Assembly: GCF_028609885.1 (NCBI RefSeq) | Contig: NZ_CP063195.1 | Location: forward strand, 1,302,001-1,366,000 | Source: Corynebacterium jeikeium | Lineage (GTDB): Bacteria > Actinomycetota > Actinomycetes > Mycobacteriales > Mycobacteriaceae | Length of the DNA stretch: 64,000 nucleotides | Reading direction: 5' to 3' | Shown: positions 29,601 through 38,856 of the stretch, in pieces | How the letters are laid out: the number at the start of each line of letters is the position of its first letter | How positions within the stretch are numbered: position 1 is the stretch's first letter | Program-made: the position numbers and the translations under genes | The notes under the pieces: generated by a model | Seen by the model: the letters and a program-made list of their open reading frames with translations, nothing else | Databases searched by the model: none | What the model was told of the DNA's origin: nothing

Positions 29601-30328
29601 CGCGCCGGAACGGCCGCGGCGGTGATCACGTAGCCGTTGCGTATCGTCCAGCGCCCCTGGATGAACGGAACCGGAACCGGGCGCGCCAACAAGTAAGAGG
29701 TGAACGTACCGTCGGGGCGCAAGTCGATGTCCGCCTGATCGAAGTCCAGGAAACGGTGCGTCAACGGGAACCAGGTCTTGTACGTGGCTTCTTTCGCACT
29801 GAACAGCACGGTATCCAGCAGCTGCAGATCTTCGGAGCGCATCGCCTTGTGGATGCGGCGCTGCTCGCCCAACCTGGCGATCGAATTAAACACGCCCTCC
29901 GGCAACGGGCGAGCCACCTCTACGTCGATGCCCACCGACGCCCAACGGTCGGATGGAGCAAGCAATGCCGCGCGGAAGCCCTCGGTGTGAGTTAGGGATC
30001 CGGAAATTCCCTGTGGAAACAGCGGCATGCCGCGCGGCCCGCGCAGAATCGGCGAGTGTGCGTCCCTGAAGTTCTTCAGAGCCTGGTGCGCACACCAGCG
30101 TGAGTCGCCAAAGTCGGCCTTGCGCCTGTCCACTGCCCCATCTACCAGCGCCTGTTCCTCCGCCGAGAGGGTATAAAACTGGGTCAGGTCCCCTTGTATG
30201 CTATGCAATTCTGCGCAGGCCGTACCCTGGGGCAGCAATCCGCGCGGAATGGTGGGCTGCTGGGAGCCGAAAGATTCTACAATGGCCAGATCTCCTGGCG
30301 CCGTTGCGAGTGTTACGTCGTGTCTCAT
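29597..30328 (-). CDS. pptT: 4'-phosphopantetheinyl transferase, PptT type
   Basis: 243 residues from MRHDVTLAT. Transfers phosphopantetheine from CoA to acyl- and peptidyl-carrier proteins such as the polyketide and fatty-acid synthases needed for mycolic acids. The Sfp-type metal motifs are VGIDVEVARPL and FSAKEATYKTWFPLT; an upstream GSLTHTEGFRAALL strand also fits. GGAGG lies seven bases before the ATG. The ATG overlaps the stop of the upstream phosphatase gene as ATGA, so the two are translationally coupled. The longer frame to 30364 lies within that gene. Confidence 0.93.
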   Translation of the reverse strand: MRHDVTLATAPGDLAIVESFGSQQPTIPRGLLPQGTACAELHSIQGDLTQFYTLSAEEQALVDGAVDRRKADFGDSRWCAHQALKNFRDAHSPILRGPRGMPLFPQGISGSLTHTEGFRAALLAPSDRWASVGIDVEVARPLPEGVFNSIARLGEQRRIHKAMRSEDLQLLDTVLFSAKEATYKTWFPLTHRFLDFDQADIDLRPDGTFTSYLLARPVPVPFIQGRWTIRNGYVITAAAVPAR

Positions 30329-31146
30329 GCTGTCACCTCCTCGACGAGTACTGGGTAGGGCCACAATTTCGTTTCCAAGCGGGGTGGAAGGCTAACCTTC
30401 CTCTCCCTCGGATAACCGAGTGAGACCTCCGTGTGCGTTACATTGCCGAGCGAGAATTGTACCGGAATGTGCAAATGCCCATAGACCACCGTTTCCGCCC
30501 GATAACGCTGGGGCCATTCCTGCGTGTGCCGCGTTCCCGACCACAGGCCGATCTCCTGGTGCCGGACGTTAGCCATCGCTTCCCTCGCCAGCGGCCAGTG
30601 GTTCACCAGAATGGTCGGTCCCTCCACAGACGCCAGGCGGCGCACCGAATAACGCAGCCGTTCTCGGCACCACAAAATCACGTCCTCATACGGCGCAATT
30701 GCCAGGTCATCCATGAGGACAATGCCTTTATCACGGGCTGCCGCCAGCGCTGCGGTGGGCGTCATAGTCGGGTCGCGCCACGAGTGATCGTAAAGAGTAA
30801 ACAGCGGCACCACGGTGTGGCCCGCGAACATCGGGAAGGGATCCTCCGGGGTAAGTACTCCGAGGCGCTGGGCAGACGCGATAACGGCATCGTATTTAGC
30901 TCGGCCGTGGATCGCATCGCTGCTGCGGCTATAAATCTCGTGGTTGCCGGGGGTGTAGATAACCTGAGCGAAGCGGCTCTGCAGCAGCCCCAGGGTCCGC
31001 TCGATGGTAGGCAGATCCTCTGCGATGTCCCCGGCCACAATGAGCCAGTCGGCGGGGTTCGTAGGCTTAACGTGCTCGCGAACCAGATCCAGATTGCCGG
31101 GGGCGCGCACGTGTAGGTCGCTGACGGCCCATAGGGTTCGGGTCAT
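30325..31146 (-). CDS. pptH: Metallophosphoesterase, PptH-like phosphopantetheinyl hydrolase
   Basis: 273 residues from MTRTLWAVSDLHV. The five calcineurin-type motifs are complete: SDLHV, VAGDIAED, GNHEIY, VNHWPL and YGHLHIP. In Mycobacterium tuberculosis the gene in this position (Rv2795c), overlapping pptT, encodes PptH, which removes phosphopantetheine from carrier proteins and so opposes PptT. The same gene pair and coupling here make this the best assignment; direct activity is inferred. GAGGGGGAAG precedes the ATG. The frame continues 24 codons upstream, into the end of the MATE gene, without support. Confidence 0.85.
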   Translation of the reverse strand: MTRTLWAVSDLHVRAPGNLDLVREHVKPTNPADWLIVAGDIAEDLPTIERTLGLLQSRFAQVIYTPGNHEIYSRSSDAIHGRAKYDAVIASAQRLGVLTPEDPFPMFAGHTVVPLFTLYDHSWRDPTMTPTAALAAARDKGIVLMDDLAIAPYEDVILWCRERLRYSVRRLASVEGPTILVNHWPLAREAMANVRHQEIGLWSGTRHTQEWPQRYRAETVVYGHLHIPVQFSLGNVTHTEVSLGYPRERKVSLPPRLETKLWPYPVLVEEVTA

Positions 31147-31198
31147 CGGGCGCTTCCCCCTCTTTTCAATCAAGTCACAACGATTAACAAGCTTAACA

Positions 31199-32512
31199 CT
31201 AGTTAATCCACTTATCACCAGCGAAGCGCCAGGTGACGAAAGCCAAACGGATCAAAATAAAGCTGAAAAGGCCCCACCAGATGCCAACCAAACCCCAGCC
31301 AAAGATCCAGGAAAGCCACACCAACGGAATAAAACCGGCCAGTACCGAAACAATGGTGGCGGTACGCAAAAAGGCTGCATCTGCCGCCCCGAGCAGTACC
31401 CCGTCCAGGGCAAACACGATACCGCCAGCCAGCACCAACAACACCAACAGCCACCACGGACCGCCGATCGTGGCCAGCACATCGGCATCAGCCGTAAAGA
31501 TGCGCGGGATAACGTTGGCGCCCGCTGCTAGCCCAGCAGCAAGCACCAGGCTGGCAGCAACGGAGAAGCGCAACACGGAGACGCCGACCTTGCGGGCCGT
31601 CGCAGCCGAGCCTGCGCCCAGTGCCGCGCCTACTAGCGCCTGGGCGGCAATAGCCACGGAATCCAGCACCAAAGTCAGGAAGTTCCACAGCTGCAGCAAC
31701 ACCTGATGGGCAGCCAGCGGAGCCGGCCCCATACGACCAGCCACCGCGGCTGCAGAAATGAAAGCAACCTGGAAGCTCAGGCTGCGTAGGATCAGGTCCC
31801 GCCCCATCACCAGCTGAGACTTGATTACCGCCCAGTTCGGGGCCAGGGACTTGCCGTCCCCCTCCCCGCGCCAATAGACCACTAGTGCCCCGATGAAGCA
31901 AGCGGCAATGATGACTTCCCCCAGCACGTTGGCATATGCCGAGCCGACCAGCCCATATCGACGCACGGCTAAAGGCACCATTGCTGCCATCGGGATCACC
32001 CCGGCCAGCGTGAACCACAGCGGCAGCTTCGTATTAGACATTCCCCGGAGCCAGCCATTCCCCGCCATGGTGCACAGCGCCGGAATAATCGACGCGCACG
32101 TCACCCGCATCCACTTCGTGGCTTCGGAGACGACGGTGGCGTCATTAGAAAAGAAGCCCATGATCACCGGGGCGAAGGCGAAAACAACGCCAGCCAACAA
32201 CGCGCCCACGGCCAGGGCAACCCACGTCGCCTGCACTCCCTCGTAGATCGCATCGGAACGGCGGCCGGCGCCATAGTGACGCGCGGCGCGGGCAGTCGTG
32301 CCATAAGAAAGGAATGTCAGCTGGGTAGTGACAGTGCCCAACACCGTCGCGCCCGCAGCCAACGCGGCCAGATCCGTCGCCCCCAGACGCCCCACGACCG
32401 CCGTGTCGAACAACAGGTACAGCGGGGTGGCCGCCAATACAACAAGAGCCGGCCAGGCCAGCCCCAAAATATTGCGGGCATCGGCCTGGCCGGAAGAAGC
32501 GTTGGCAGTCAC
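31199..32512 (-). CDS. dinF: MATE family efflux transporter (DinF-like)
   Basis: 437 residues, about 12 hydrophobic segments. The N-terminal half motif LGLAWPALVVLAATPLYLLFDTAVVGRLGATDLAALAAG and the pseudo-repeat WNFLTLVLDSVAIAAQALVGAALGAG are typical of the DinF branch of MATE cation antiporters. Substrate unknown. The GTG start shares one base with the rbfA stop (TAGTG), so it is translated as part of the rimP-nusA-infB-rbfA transcript. pptH follows 52 bases later. No LexA-type box is visible near it, so SOS control as for E. coli dinF is not supported. Confidence 0.9.
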   Translation of the reverse strand: MTANASSGQADARNILGLAWPALVVLAATPLYLLFDTAVVGRLGATDLAALAAGATVLGTVTTQLTFLSYGTTARAARHYGAGRRSDAIYEGVQATWVALAVGALLAGVVFAFAPVIMGFFSNDATVVSEATKWMRVTCASIIPALCTMAGNGWLRGMSNTKLPLWFTLAGVIPMAAMVPLAVRRYGLVGSAYANVLGEVIIAACFIGALVVYWRGEGDGKSLAPNWAVIKSQLVMGRDLILRSLSFQVAFISAAAVAGRMGPAPLAAHQVLLQLWNFLTLVLDSVAIAAQALVGAALGAGSAATARKVGVSVLRFSVAASLVLAAGLAAGANVIPRIFTADADVLATIGGPWWLLVLLVLAGGIVFALDGVLLGAADAAFLRTATIVSVLAGFIPLVWLSWIFGWGLVGIWWGLFSFILIRLAFVTWRFAGDKWIN

Positions 32513-32937
32513 TACGGCTTGTACGGATCCTCGTCGCCTGCCGGGCGGGCACCCGCAGACTGAGCGCGCAGTGCCTCGTCCTGAGCCTTCGCCCGGGCTA
32601 GCAGCTCCTCGAAGTGCGCAGAGGCCTCCGGAACCGTATCCAAGCTAAAGCTCAAGGTCGGAGTGAAGCGCACGCTCAGCTGATCGCCGACGATCTTGCG
32701 CAACTGTCCCGTAGCCTTGGCCAGCGCCGCCTCCGCCGTAGCGGTATCCGGCTCTGCGTCCACGGTCTTGCCACGCACGGTGTAAAACACCGTCGCGTCG
32801 TGGAGGTCGCCGGTAACGCGCGCGTCCGTGATGGTCACGAACTCCAGGCGCGGGTCCTTAATCTGCCGCTCGATGGCCGTGGCAACAATCTGCTGAATGC
32901 GCTTAGCCATGCGCGCAGCACGCGCGTGATCAACCAT
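32512..32937 (-). CDS. rbfA: Ribosome-binding factor A
   Basis: 141 residues from [10 protein letters not shown]. Late 30S maturation factor. KH-like fold with [47 protein letters not shown] and the C-terminal [44 protein letters not shown] precedes the ATG by a normal distance. The open frame runs much further upstream (to 33231) but there it is a shadow of infB. It lies 61 bases after infB; the MATE gene starts on its stop codon. Confidence 0.95.
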   Translation of the reverse strand: MVDHARAARMAKRIQQIVATAIERQIKDPRLEFVTITDARVTGDLHDATVFYTVRGKTVDAEPDTATAEAALAKATGQLRKIVGDQLSVRFTPTLSFSLDTVPEASAHFEELLARAKAQDEALRAQSAGARPAGDEDPYKP

Positions 32938-32998
32938 TAACTTCTCCTTCTCAAGACCTAGGCCACTAAACAGTTCCAGTTTTCGAGGTGCGCGGCTT

Positions 32999-35767
32999 TT
33001 AGGTGCGCGGCACCTCGACCAGCTCGAAGACTTCGATGATGTCGTCGACCTGAATGTCAGGGTACGACAGCACCATACCGCACTCGTAGCCAGCGGAGAC
33101 CTCGGTGACGTCGTCCTTCTCGCGGCGCAGCGACTCGATCGTCGTCTTCTCCGCCACGACGTTGCCGTCGCGGACGAGGCGCGCCTGGGCGTTGCGGCGG
33201 ACCTTGCCGGTCTCCACCATGCAACCTGCAATGAGACCCACAGAGGAAGCCTTGAAAATCTGGCGAATCTCCGCCGTACCGATCTGCTTCTCCTCGTAGA
33301 TGGGCTTCAGCATGCCCTTCAACGCTGCCTCTACCTCCTCGATCGCCTTGTAGATGATCGAGTAGTAGCGGATATCCACACCCTCGGCGTTGGCCACTTC
33401 AGTGGCCTTGCCCTCTGCACGGACGTTGAAGCCGATGATCACCGCGTCGGAGGCGGCGGCCAGGTTGACATTGGTCTCCGTCACAGCACCGACACCACGG
33501 TCGATGATGTTCAGATCCACCTCGTCGTCGACCTCGATCTTCAGCAGCGCGTCTTCCAGCGCCTCGACCGTACCGGCGTTGTCGCCCTTCAAGATCAGGT
33601 TCAGAGTGTTGGTTTCCTTCAACACCGAATCCAGATCCTCCAGGGAGACGCGCTTGCGGCTGCGTGCAGCCAGCGCGTTGCGACGGCGAGCGTCACGGCG
33701 GTCCGCGATCTGACGGGCGGTGCGGTCTTCGTCGACAACCAGCAGGTTATCGCCGGCACCGGACACGCTGGTTAGGCCGAGCACCTGGACCGGACGGGAC
33801 GGGCCAGCCTCCTGAACGTCGTTACCGTGTTCGTCGATCATGCGACGCACGCGGCCGTAGGCGTCACCAACGACGATGGAGTCACCGATGCGCAGGGTAC
33901 CGCGCTGCACGATGATCGTGGCAACTGGGCCACGGCCACGGTCGAGGTGTGCCTCGATGGCCACACCCTGGGCGTCCATGTCCGGGTTAGCGCGCAGATC
34001 CAGCGAAGCATCAGCCGTCAGCAGAACAGACTCCAGCAGCTGGTCGATGTTGGTGCCCTGCTTAGCAGAGATGTCCACAAACATCGTCTCACCGCCGTAT
34101 TCCTCCGGAATGAGGCCGTACTCGGTCAGCTGGCCACGGATCTTGTCCGGCTGAGCGCCTTCCTTATCGATCTTGTTCACCGCGACCACGACCGGAATGT
34201 CGGCGGCCTTAGCGTGGTTAATCGCTTCCACGGTCTGCGGCATCACGCCGTCATCCGCAGCGACCACCAGAATCGCAATATCGGTGGACTTTGCACCGCG
34301 AGCACGCATAGCAGTGAACGCCTCGTGACCCGGGGTATCCAGGAAGGTAACCAGGCGGTCTTCGCCTTCCATGCTCACGGACACCTGGTAGGCACCGATG
34401 TGCTGGGTGATGCCGCCAGCCTCGCCGGAACCGACGTTGGCCTTACGGATCGTATCCAGCAGGCGGGTCTTACCGTGGTCGACGTGACCCATGACGGTAA
34501 CCACCGGCGGGCGCTGGGCCAGGTCTTCGTCCTCGCCCTCGTCCTCACCAAACTGCAGGTCGAAGGACTCCAGCAGCTCGCGATCCTCGTCCTCTGGGGA
34601 GACGACCTCGACCTTGTAATCCATTTCTTCACCGAGCAGCATCAAGGTTTCGTCAGATACCGACTGGGTAGCGGTCACCATCTCGCCCAGGTTGAAGAGT
34701 GCCTGGACCAAAGCTGCCGCATCCGCCTTAATCTTCTCAGCAAAGTCCATCAGGGATGCACCACGAGCGAGACGAATCTTCGCGCCCTTGCCGTTAGGCA
34801 GCTTCACGCCGCCAACGACGCTCGGCGCCTGCATTGCCTCGTACTCGTTACGCTTCTGACGCTTCGACTTGCGTCCCTTGCGCGGTGCGCCACCTGGACG
34901 ACCGAATGCACCTGCGGTGCCGCCACGACGCCCACCGCGACCACCGCGCGGGCCTCCCGGACCACCGGGACCACCTGGACCGCCGGGGCCACCGTGACGT
35001 CCACCGCGACCACGGCCACCACCGAAGTTGTCGGACTTCGATGGCATCTGAGCCGGGTTCGGGTGGCTTGGCATCATGGCCGGCGACGGACGACGGCCAC
35101 CGCCCTGCTTAGCTCCGCCCGGCTTCGGGCCGGCCTTCTTAGCACCACCCGGACGGCTGCCCGGTCGTGGCATGTCGCCCGGGCCTGCCTGCCCACCGCG
35201 CGGACGCGGTGCAGGGCGCTCGGCAGGGGCACCAGAGGAGAACGGGTTATTGGCCACACGCGGTGCGCGACCACCCGGCTTCGGGCCCGGCTTTGCACCC
35301 GGCTTGGCACCACCCGGCTTCGGCCCTGGCTTTGCACCCGGCTTCGGGGTGGGCTTTGCAGCAGTCTTCGGAGCAGGCTTAGCTCCCGGCTTCGGGGCAG
35401 GCTTCTCCCCCGGCTTCACAGTGGAGGTAGGGCGGGTGCCAGCTCCCGCAACCGGGTTAGTGTTCTTCACTGGCTGCGGCCCCGGCTTGGGGCCCGGCTT
35501 TGGCCCCGGCTTCGCAGCAGCCTTCGGAGCCGCCTTGGCAGCAGGCTTCGGCCCCGGCTTTGCTGCAGGACTCGGGGTAGTTGCACTTTCCTTGGCGGAC
35601 TCTTCGCCCACCCCATAGTGCTTCTTCATCTTCTTCACGACGGGCGGCTGCACCGTCGAAGAAGCGGTCTTAACGAACTCGCCCTGTTCCTTCAGGGTGG
35701 CGAGCAACTCCTTGCTCGTCACTCCGAGTTCCTTGGCCAACTCGTGTACGCGTAGCTTTCCGGCCAC
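32999..35767 (-). CDS. infB: Translation initiation factor IF-2
   Basis: 922 residues, GTG start with AAGGAG close upstream. The N-terminal IF2-N domain ([25 protein letters not shown]) is followed by a very long Pro/Ala/Lys/Gly region: PGPKPG-type tandem repeats at about 65-195 and an RGG- and GGP-rich block at about 248-295. Then come the GTPase core with G1 GHVDHGKT (about 428-435), [15 protein letters not shown], and domains II-IV. Brings fMet-tRNA to the 30S subunit. The low-complexity N-terminus is longer and more repetitive than in most bacteria, though actinobacterial IF-2 is generally extended. Confidence 0.96.
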   Translation of the reverse strand: MAGKLRVHELAKELGVTSKELLATLKEQGEFVKTASSTVQPPVVKKMKKHYGVGEESAKESATTPSPAAKPGPKPAAKAAPKAAAKPGPKPGPKPGPQPVKNTNPVAGAGTRPTSTVKPGEKPAPKPGAKPAPKTAAKPTPKPGAKPGPKPGGAKPGAKPGPKPGGRAPRVANNPFSSGAPAERPAPRPRGGQAGPGDMPRPGSRPGGAKKAGPKPGGAKQGGGRRPSPAMMPSHPNPAQMPSKSDNFGGGRGRGGRHGGPGGPGGPGGPGGPRGGRGGRRGGTAGAFGRPGGAPRKGRKSKRQKRNEYEAMQAPSVVGGVKLPNGKGAKIRLARGASLMDFAEKIKADAAALVQALFNLGEMVTATQSVSDETLMLLGEEMDYKVEVVSPEDEDRELLESFDLQFGEDEGEDEDLAQRPPVVTVMGHVDHGKTRLLDTIRKANVGSGEAGGITQHIGAYQVSVSMEGEDRLVTFLDTPGHEAFTAMRARGAKSTDIAILVVAADDGVMPQTVEAINHAKAADIPVVVAVNKIDKEGAQPDKIRGQLTEYGLIPEEYGGETMFVDISAKQGTNIDQLLESVLLTADASLDLRANPDMDAQGVAIEAHLDRGRGPVATIIVQRGTLRIGDSIVVGDAYGRVRRMIDEHGNDVQEAGPSRPVQVLGLTSVSGAGDNLLVVDEDRTARQIADRRDARRRNALAARSRKRVSLEDLDSVLKETNTLNLILKGDNAGTVEALEDALLKIEVDDEVDLNIIDRGVGAVTETNVNLAAASDAVIIGFNVRAEGKATEVANAEGVDIRYYSIIYKAIEEVEAALKGMLKPIYEEKQIGTAEIRQIFKASSVGLIAGCMVETGKVRRNAQARLVRDGNVVAEKTTIESLRREKDDVTEVSAGYECGMVLSYPDIQVDDIIEVFELVEVPRT

Positions 35768-35907
35768 TACTCTCCTTCATGTTTGCGGAGCCGTAGTGCG
35801 CTTTAGCGTGCAGGTGTGCCTGCAGCCGGGCTACTTACGACTCCCGTACTTGTAGATACTCATCGCTGATGCTGCTTCATCGCGTGCTCATCAGGGTTGG
35901 TTGTTCT

Positions 35908-36252
35908 TCATGTCGACGTAACTTCCTCGTCTTTACTTGTCACTGTCACTGGCAGTGTGACGATGTATTCACGTACAGGGTCTGCATCCACGCTGGCGGA
36001 TACCCTCAACGCACGGCCAAAGGCCCTGCGCTTAACGGCGATTTCCCATGCCTCCACTGTGGGTGTGATCCATGCGCCTCGCCCGGGAAGTTTCCGACCC
36101 GGATCGGGGACAACCTGGAACCCACCCTCGGCGTCTTCCGCACTTTTCCGCACAACGCAACGCAACAGCTGATCTATTCCCATCACCTGCTTCGTTGCAA
36201 TGCACGTCCTCAGCGGAATGTGCTTGCTCGTGGGACATTCACGGGATACCAC
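35908..36252 (-). CDS. ylxR: YlxR (DUF448) RNA-binding protein
   Basis: 114 residues. The YlxR motif HIPLRTCIATKQVMGIDQLLRCVV and the later VVPDPGRKLPGRGAWITPTVEAWEIAVKRRAFGRAL fit DUF448, small RNA-binding/regulatory proteins (RnpM in Bacillus, which binds RNase P RNA) always placed between nusA and infB. GTG start without a clear ribosome site. The gene stops 140 bases before infB; nothing else is seen in that gap. Confidence 0.88.
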   Translation of the reverse strand: MVSRECPTSKHIPLRTCIATKQVMGIDQLLRCVVRKSAEDAEGGFQVVPDPGRKLPGRGAWITPTVEAWEIAVKRRAFGRALRVSASVDADPVREYIVTLPVTVTSKDEEVTST

Positions 36253-36285
36253 TGATCCAGTGTATCGCGCCGGCCCCTAAAACAG

Positions 36286-37299
36286 TTAACTGGGCGTGTC
36301 CTCCGCCGCAGCGTCCGTCTCCGAGCGAATGTCGATCTTCCACCCGGTCAGGCGCGCAGCCAGACGAGCGTTCTGTCCCTCACGGCCGATAGCGAGGCTC
36401 AGCTGATAGTCAGGTACGACAGCGCGGGCGATTTGCATCTCCGGGTCGGTGACCTTCACACTGACGACCTTCGAGGGCGACAGTGCATTGCCGACAAACG
36501 TCGCCGGATCGTCGGAGTAGTCGATGATGTCGATCTTCTCCCCGCCCAGTTCCTGCATGATGTTGGAGACTCGCTGGCCGCGCGGCCCAATGCAGGCACC
36601 CTTGGCGTTTAGCCCCTTGACCGTCGAGCGCACGGCGATTTTGGTGCGGTGTCCAGCTTCGCGTGCGACGGAAACGATTTCCACGGAGCCGTCGGCGACC
36701 TCCGGAACCTCCAGGGCAAATAGTCCCTTCACCAGCTCCGGGTGCGTGCGGGACAGGTTGATCTGCACCATGCGGTTGGCATTGTTGATCACGTCCGTAA
36801 CGAAAGCCTTCACACGCATGCCGTGCTCCAGCTCTTCGCCGGGAATGTGCTCGGCGGGCAGAATCTGCCCGTCTTGGCCGTTCGCCTCAGTACCCAGGTG
36901 CACGATGGTCACGCCACGCTCGTTGGCACGGGCGTCGGCGGAAACCACACCGGAGACCACGCGGTAGCGCAGCTCTGCATACTCGTCGTAGCGGTTCTGC
37001 ACGCGAGCGGATTTGATGCGGAAGCGGATGGCTTCGCGCACAGCCAATGCGCCGTCGCGTCCGAAATTTTTTGGAGTGTCGTCGATGCGTCCGGTGACGT
37101 TTCCCTCTTCGTCCTTTTCCACCTGGTAGATAGTCACTTCGCCGCTAATCGGGTCGATGTCCACATCGACCGGACCGGTGAAGTGGCTCTTCGCCCGGTA
37201 CGCCTCGCGCAGCCCGCGCTTAACCCCCTCCAGCAGGTCGTCGAAATCCACCGACTCCTGCTTTTCGACTGCACGCAGTGCGGCCATATCAATATTCAC
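36286..37299 (-). CDS. nusA: Transcription termination/antitermination factor NusA
   Basis: 337 residues, GTG start with AGGAG six bases upstream. Order: N-terminal RNA polymerase-binding domain (to about 110), S1 domain (GVVSADARANERGVTIVHLG, about 115-190), then two KH domains (GHRTKIAVRSTVKGLNAKGACIGPRGQRV and VPDYQLSLAIGREGQNARLAARLTGWKIDI). It lacks the C-terminal acidic repeats of E. coli NusA, as is usual in actinobacteria. It follows rimP by nine bases in the standard rimP-nusA-ylxR-infB-rbfA cluster. Confidence 0.96.
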   Translation of the reverse strand: MNIDMAALRAVEKQESVDFDDLLEGVKRGLREAYRAKSHFTGPVDVDIDPISGEVTIYQVEKDEEGNVTGRIDDTPKNFGRDGALAVREAIRFRIKSARVQNRYDEYAELRYRVVSGVVSADARANERGVTIVHLGTEANGQDGQILPAEHIPGEELEHGMRVKAFVTDVINNANRMVQINLSRTHPELVKGLFALEVPEVADGSVEIVSVAREAGHRTKIAVRSTVKGLNAKGACIGPRGQRVSNIMQELGGEKIDIIDYSDDPATFVGNALSPSKVVSVKVTDPEMQIARAVVPDYQLSLAIGREGQNARLAARLTGWKIDIRSETDAAAEDTPS

Positions 37300-37308
37300 T
37301 TGTTACTC

Positions 37309-37878
37309 CTAGTCTTCAGCCGGACTATCCTGTTGATCTTCTGCACCGGGCAACCCGTAGGCGTCAATAGCCAATCCGACAAGATCGGCTTCGGCGGCGG
37401 GTGCCTGTGAGAATTCCACTTCTACCACCGCACCAGCTACATCTGCGAATCGCACCCGGCGAACGCTGGGCTGTTTCTTATCTGGTGTGATCAAAACGAC
37501 ATCTTCGCCTTCTACCTGCGCGATGCGCTCCACCCCGTCGGCCAACCGCACGAGGCGCCCGATGTTGCGCACCCAGTGCCGTTGCTCCACGAGAGGGAAG
37601 TCGACGCCAGGTGTCGTCAGCTCCAGGGTGTATCCAGCTCCGAAGCTCATCTCCCCTGATGCTTCGGCGTCATCCAAGTGTTTAGATACCTCGCGACTCA
37701 ATTCTTCCAACTGGTCCAGATCCGGGCGCTCGGCACGGGGGTCGGCTGTATCCACTGCGATCCTGATCGCCGACTTCGCTCCGGCCTTCGTGATCTTGAT
37801 GCCCTCAATCAGAAGCCCAAATTCGTTTACCAATCCCCGCAGCGAATCTTCGAGCTGCTCCTTGTTTGGAAATGCCAT
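37309..37878 (-). CDS. rimP: Ribosome maturation factor RimP
   Basis: 189 residues from MAFPNKEQ; in-frame ATG 37884 and an upstream start at 37899 are alternatives, none with a good ribosome site. RimP assists 30S assembly. Family features are [42 protein letters not shown] and the [23 protein letters not shown] core. The C-terminus is an acidic extension ([10 protein letters not shown]). First gene of the minus-strand translation operon; the next gene upstream is divergent. Confidence 0.93.
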   Translation of the reverse strand: MAFPNKEQLEDSLRGLVNEFGLLIEGIKITKAGAKSAIRIAVDTADPRAERPDLDQLEELSREVSKHLDDAEASGEMSFGAGYTLELTTPGVDFPLVEQRHWVRNIGRLVRLADGVERIAQVEGEDVVLITPDKKQPSVRRVRFADVAGAVVEVEFSQAPAAEADLVGLAIDAYGLPGAEDQQDSPAED

Positions 37879-37926
37879 GACCATGCAGTCTAGCAGCACC
37901 GGCCTTCTAGTAGACTTCTAGTCTTG

Positions 37927-38856
37927 ATGAATATGACCAGCTCTCGCCCGCTCCTCACTCGCCGCCATTTCCTGGGGGTTGGCACGCTCCTCGGCGCCAG
38001 CCTGACGATTTCCGCCTGTGACTTCGGCGAGGAGCCGCAGGCCAATGAGCAGCTCATCGAGCTCGCAGCGGCACTGCGCAGTGCTCAGAAAAATTTTCAG
38101 GCCAAGCGGGCGAAGAAGTGGTCCGGGTTCCTCAGCAAGCAGTACGACCTGGTCACGGAGGAAACCCTGCGCCAGTGCGGCACCGATAGCGAGGGCAACG
38201 CGCCCCAAGGCTGCCAAGAAAAAATTTCCGAGACCAAGAACGCGCCCAGGAAAGCTGTTTCCCTGGACAAGGCCTACGATCGCGCCCTCACAAGCGAGCT
38301 GGGAGCACAGGCGTCCCTCATCGCCGGGCTATTCGCCGCCTACAAGGCCGCCGGCGACAACGAGCGTCCTAACCACCCCACCGAGGTCAGCGCTGAGGTC
38401 GTCGACGGCTTTTCTAACCCGGATGTCGATGTGGCAGCAGAGTTTCGTACTTTGTTGACGCTTACTTACGGCGCGATCTACGCCTCGGGCGTCGCGCTGG
38501 CCAAGAACCCCGAGGTCCAAGTACATTCGCAAATCCAGTCCACGGCCAATCAGTTGCGTGTGCTCCGCAACCTTACAACTGACGTCTTGGAAGAGCTAGG
38601 CTCGGAGACCCCCACCCCGGAGCCCGGTTACACACAGGGCGAAGCCGATGCGAAACAAAACGCCGCAGAGTACTTCCACCCCACTCTGCTTCCCATCACC
38701 ACCCAGCTTCGCCGCATCACGGAGCTAGCTACCAACGAACAGGCCGTCGGCTACGCTGCCAGCTGGGTAGAGGCCAATGCCTGGGCTGAAGCCGCCCTAG
38801 AGCGGCTCCAGAGCAAAGACCCTAAGGACGTGCCTCTCCGCGGAGAGCCCGCTTAG
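37927..38856 (+). CDS. Tat-exported lipoprotein with DUF4439-like domain
   Basis: 309 residues. The N-terminus [23 protein letters not shown] has a twin-arginine motif and a lipobox ending at Cys31, so it should be exported folded by Tat and anchored to the membrane as a lipoprotein. The mature part is helical; its C-terminal about 150 residues ([20 protein letters not shown] and [18 protein letters not shown]) resemble the ferritin-like DUF4439 domain of actinobacterial lipoproteins. That assignment is tentative and the function is unknown. Divergent from rimP; it overlaps the convergent proS by 35 bases. Possibly leaderless: TAGACT lies just before the start. Confidence 0.78.

Noticed and set aside
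32443..32560. SOS box for the dinF-like MATE gene
   Set aside because: No CGAAC-N4-GTTCG-type palindrome near its start; the gene begins on the rbfA stop codon within an operon.
33827..35755. 642-codon open frame on the plus strand antisense to infB
   Set aside because: It mirrors the repetitive, GC-rich IF-2 sequence, is rich in Arg/Thr/Leu without any domain, and has no ribosome site. IF-2 on the other strand is unambiguous.
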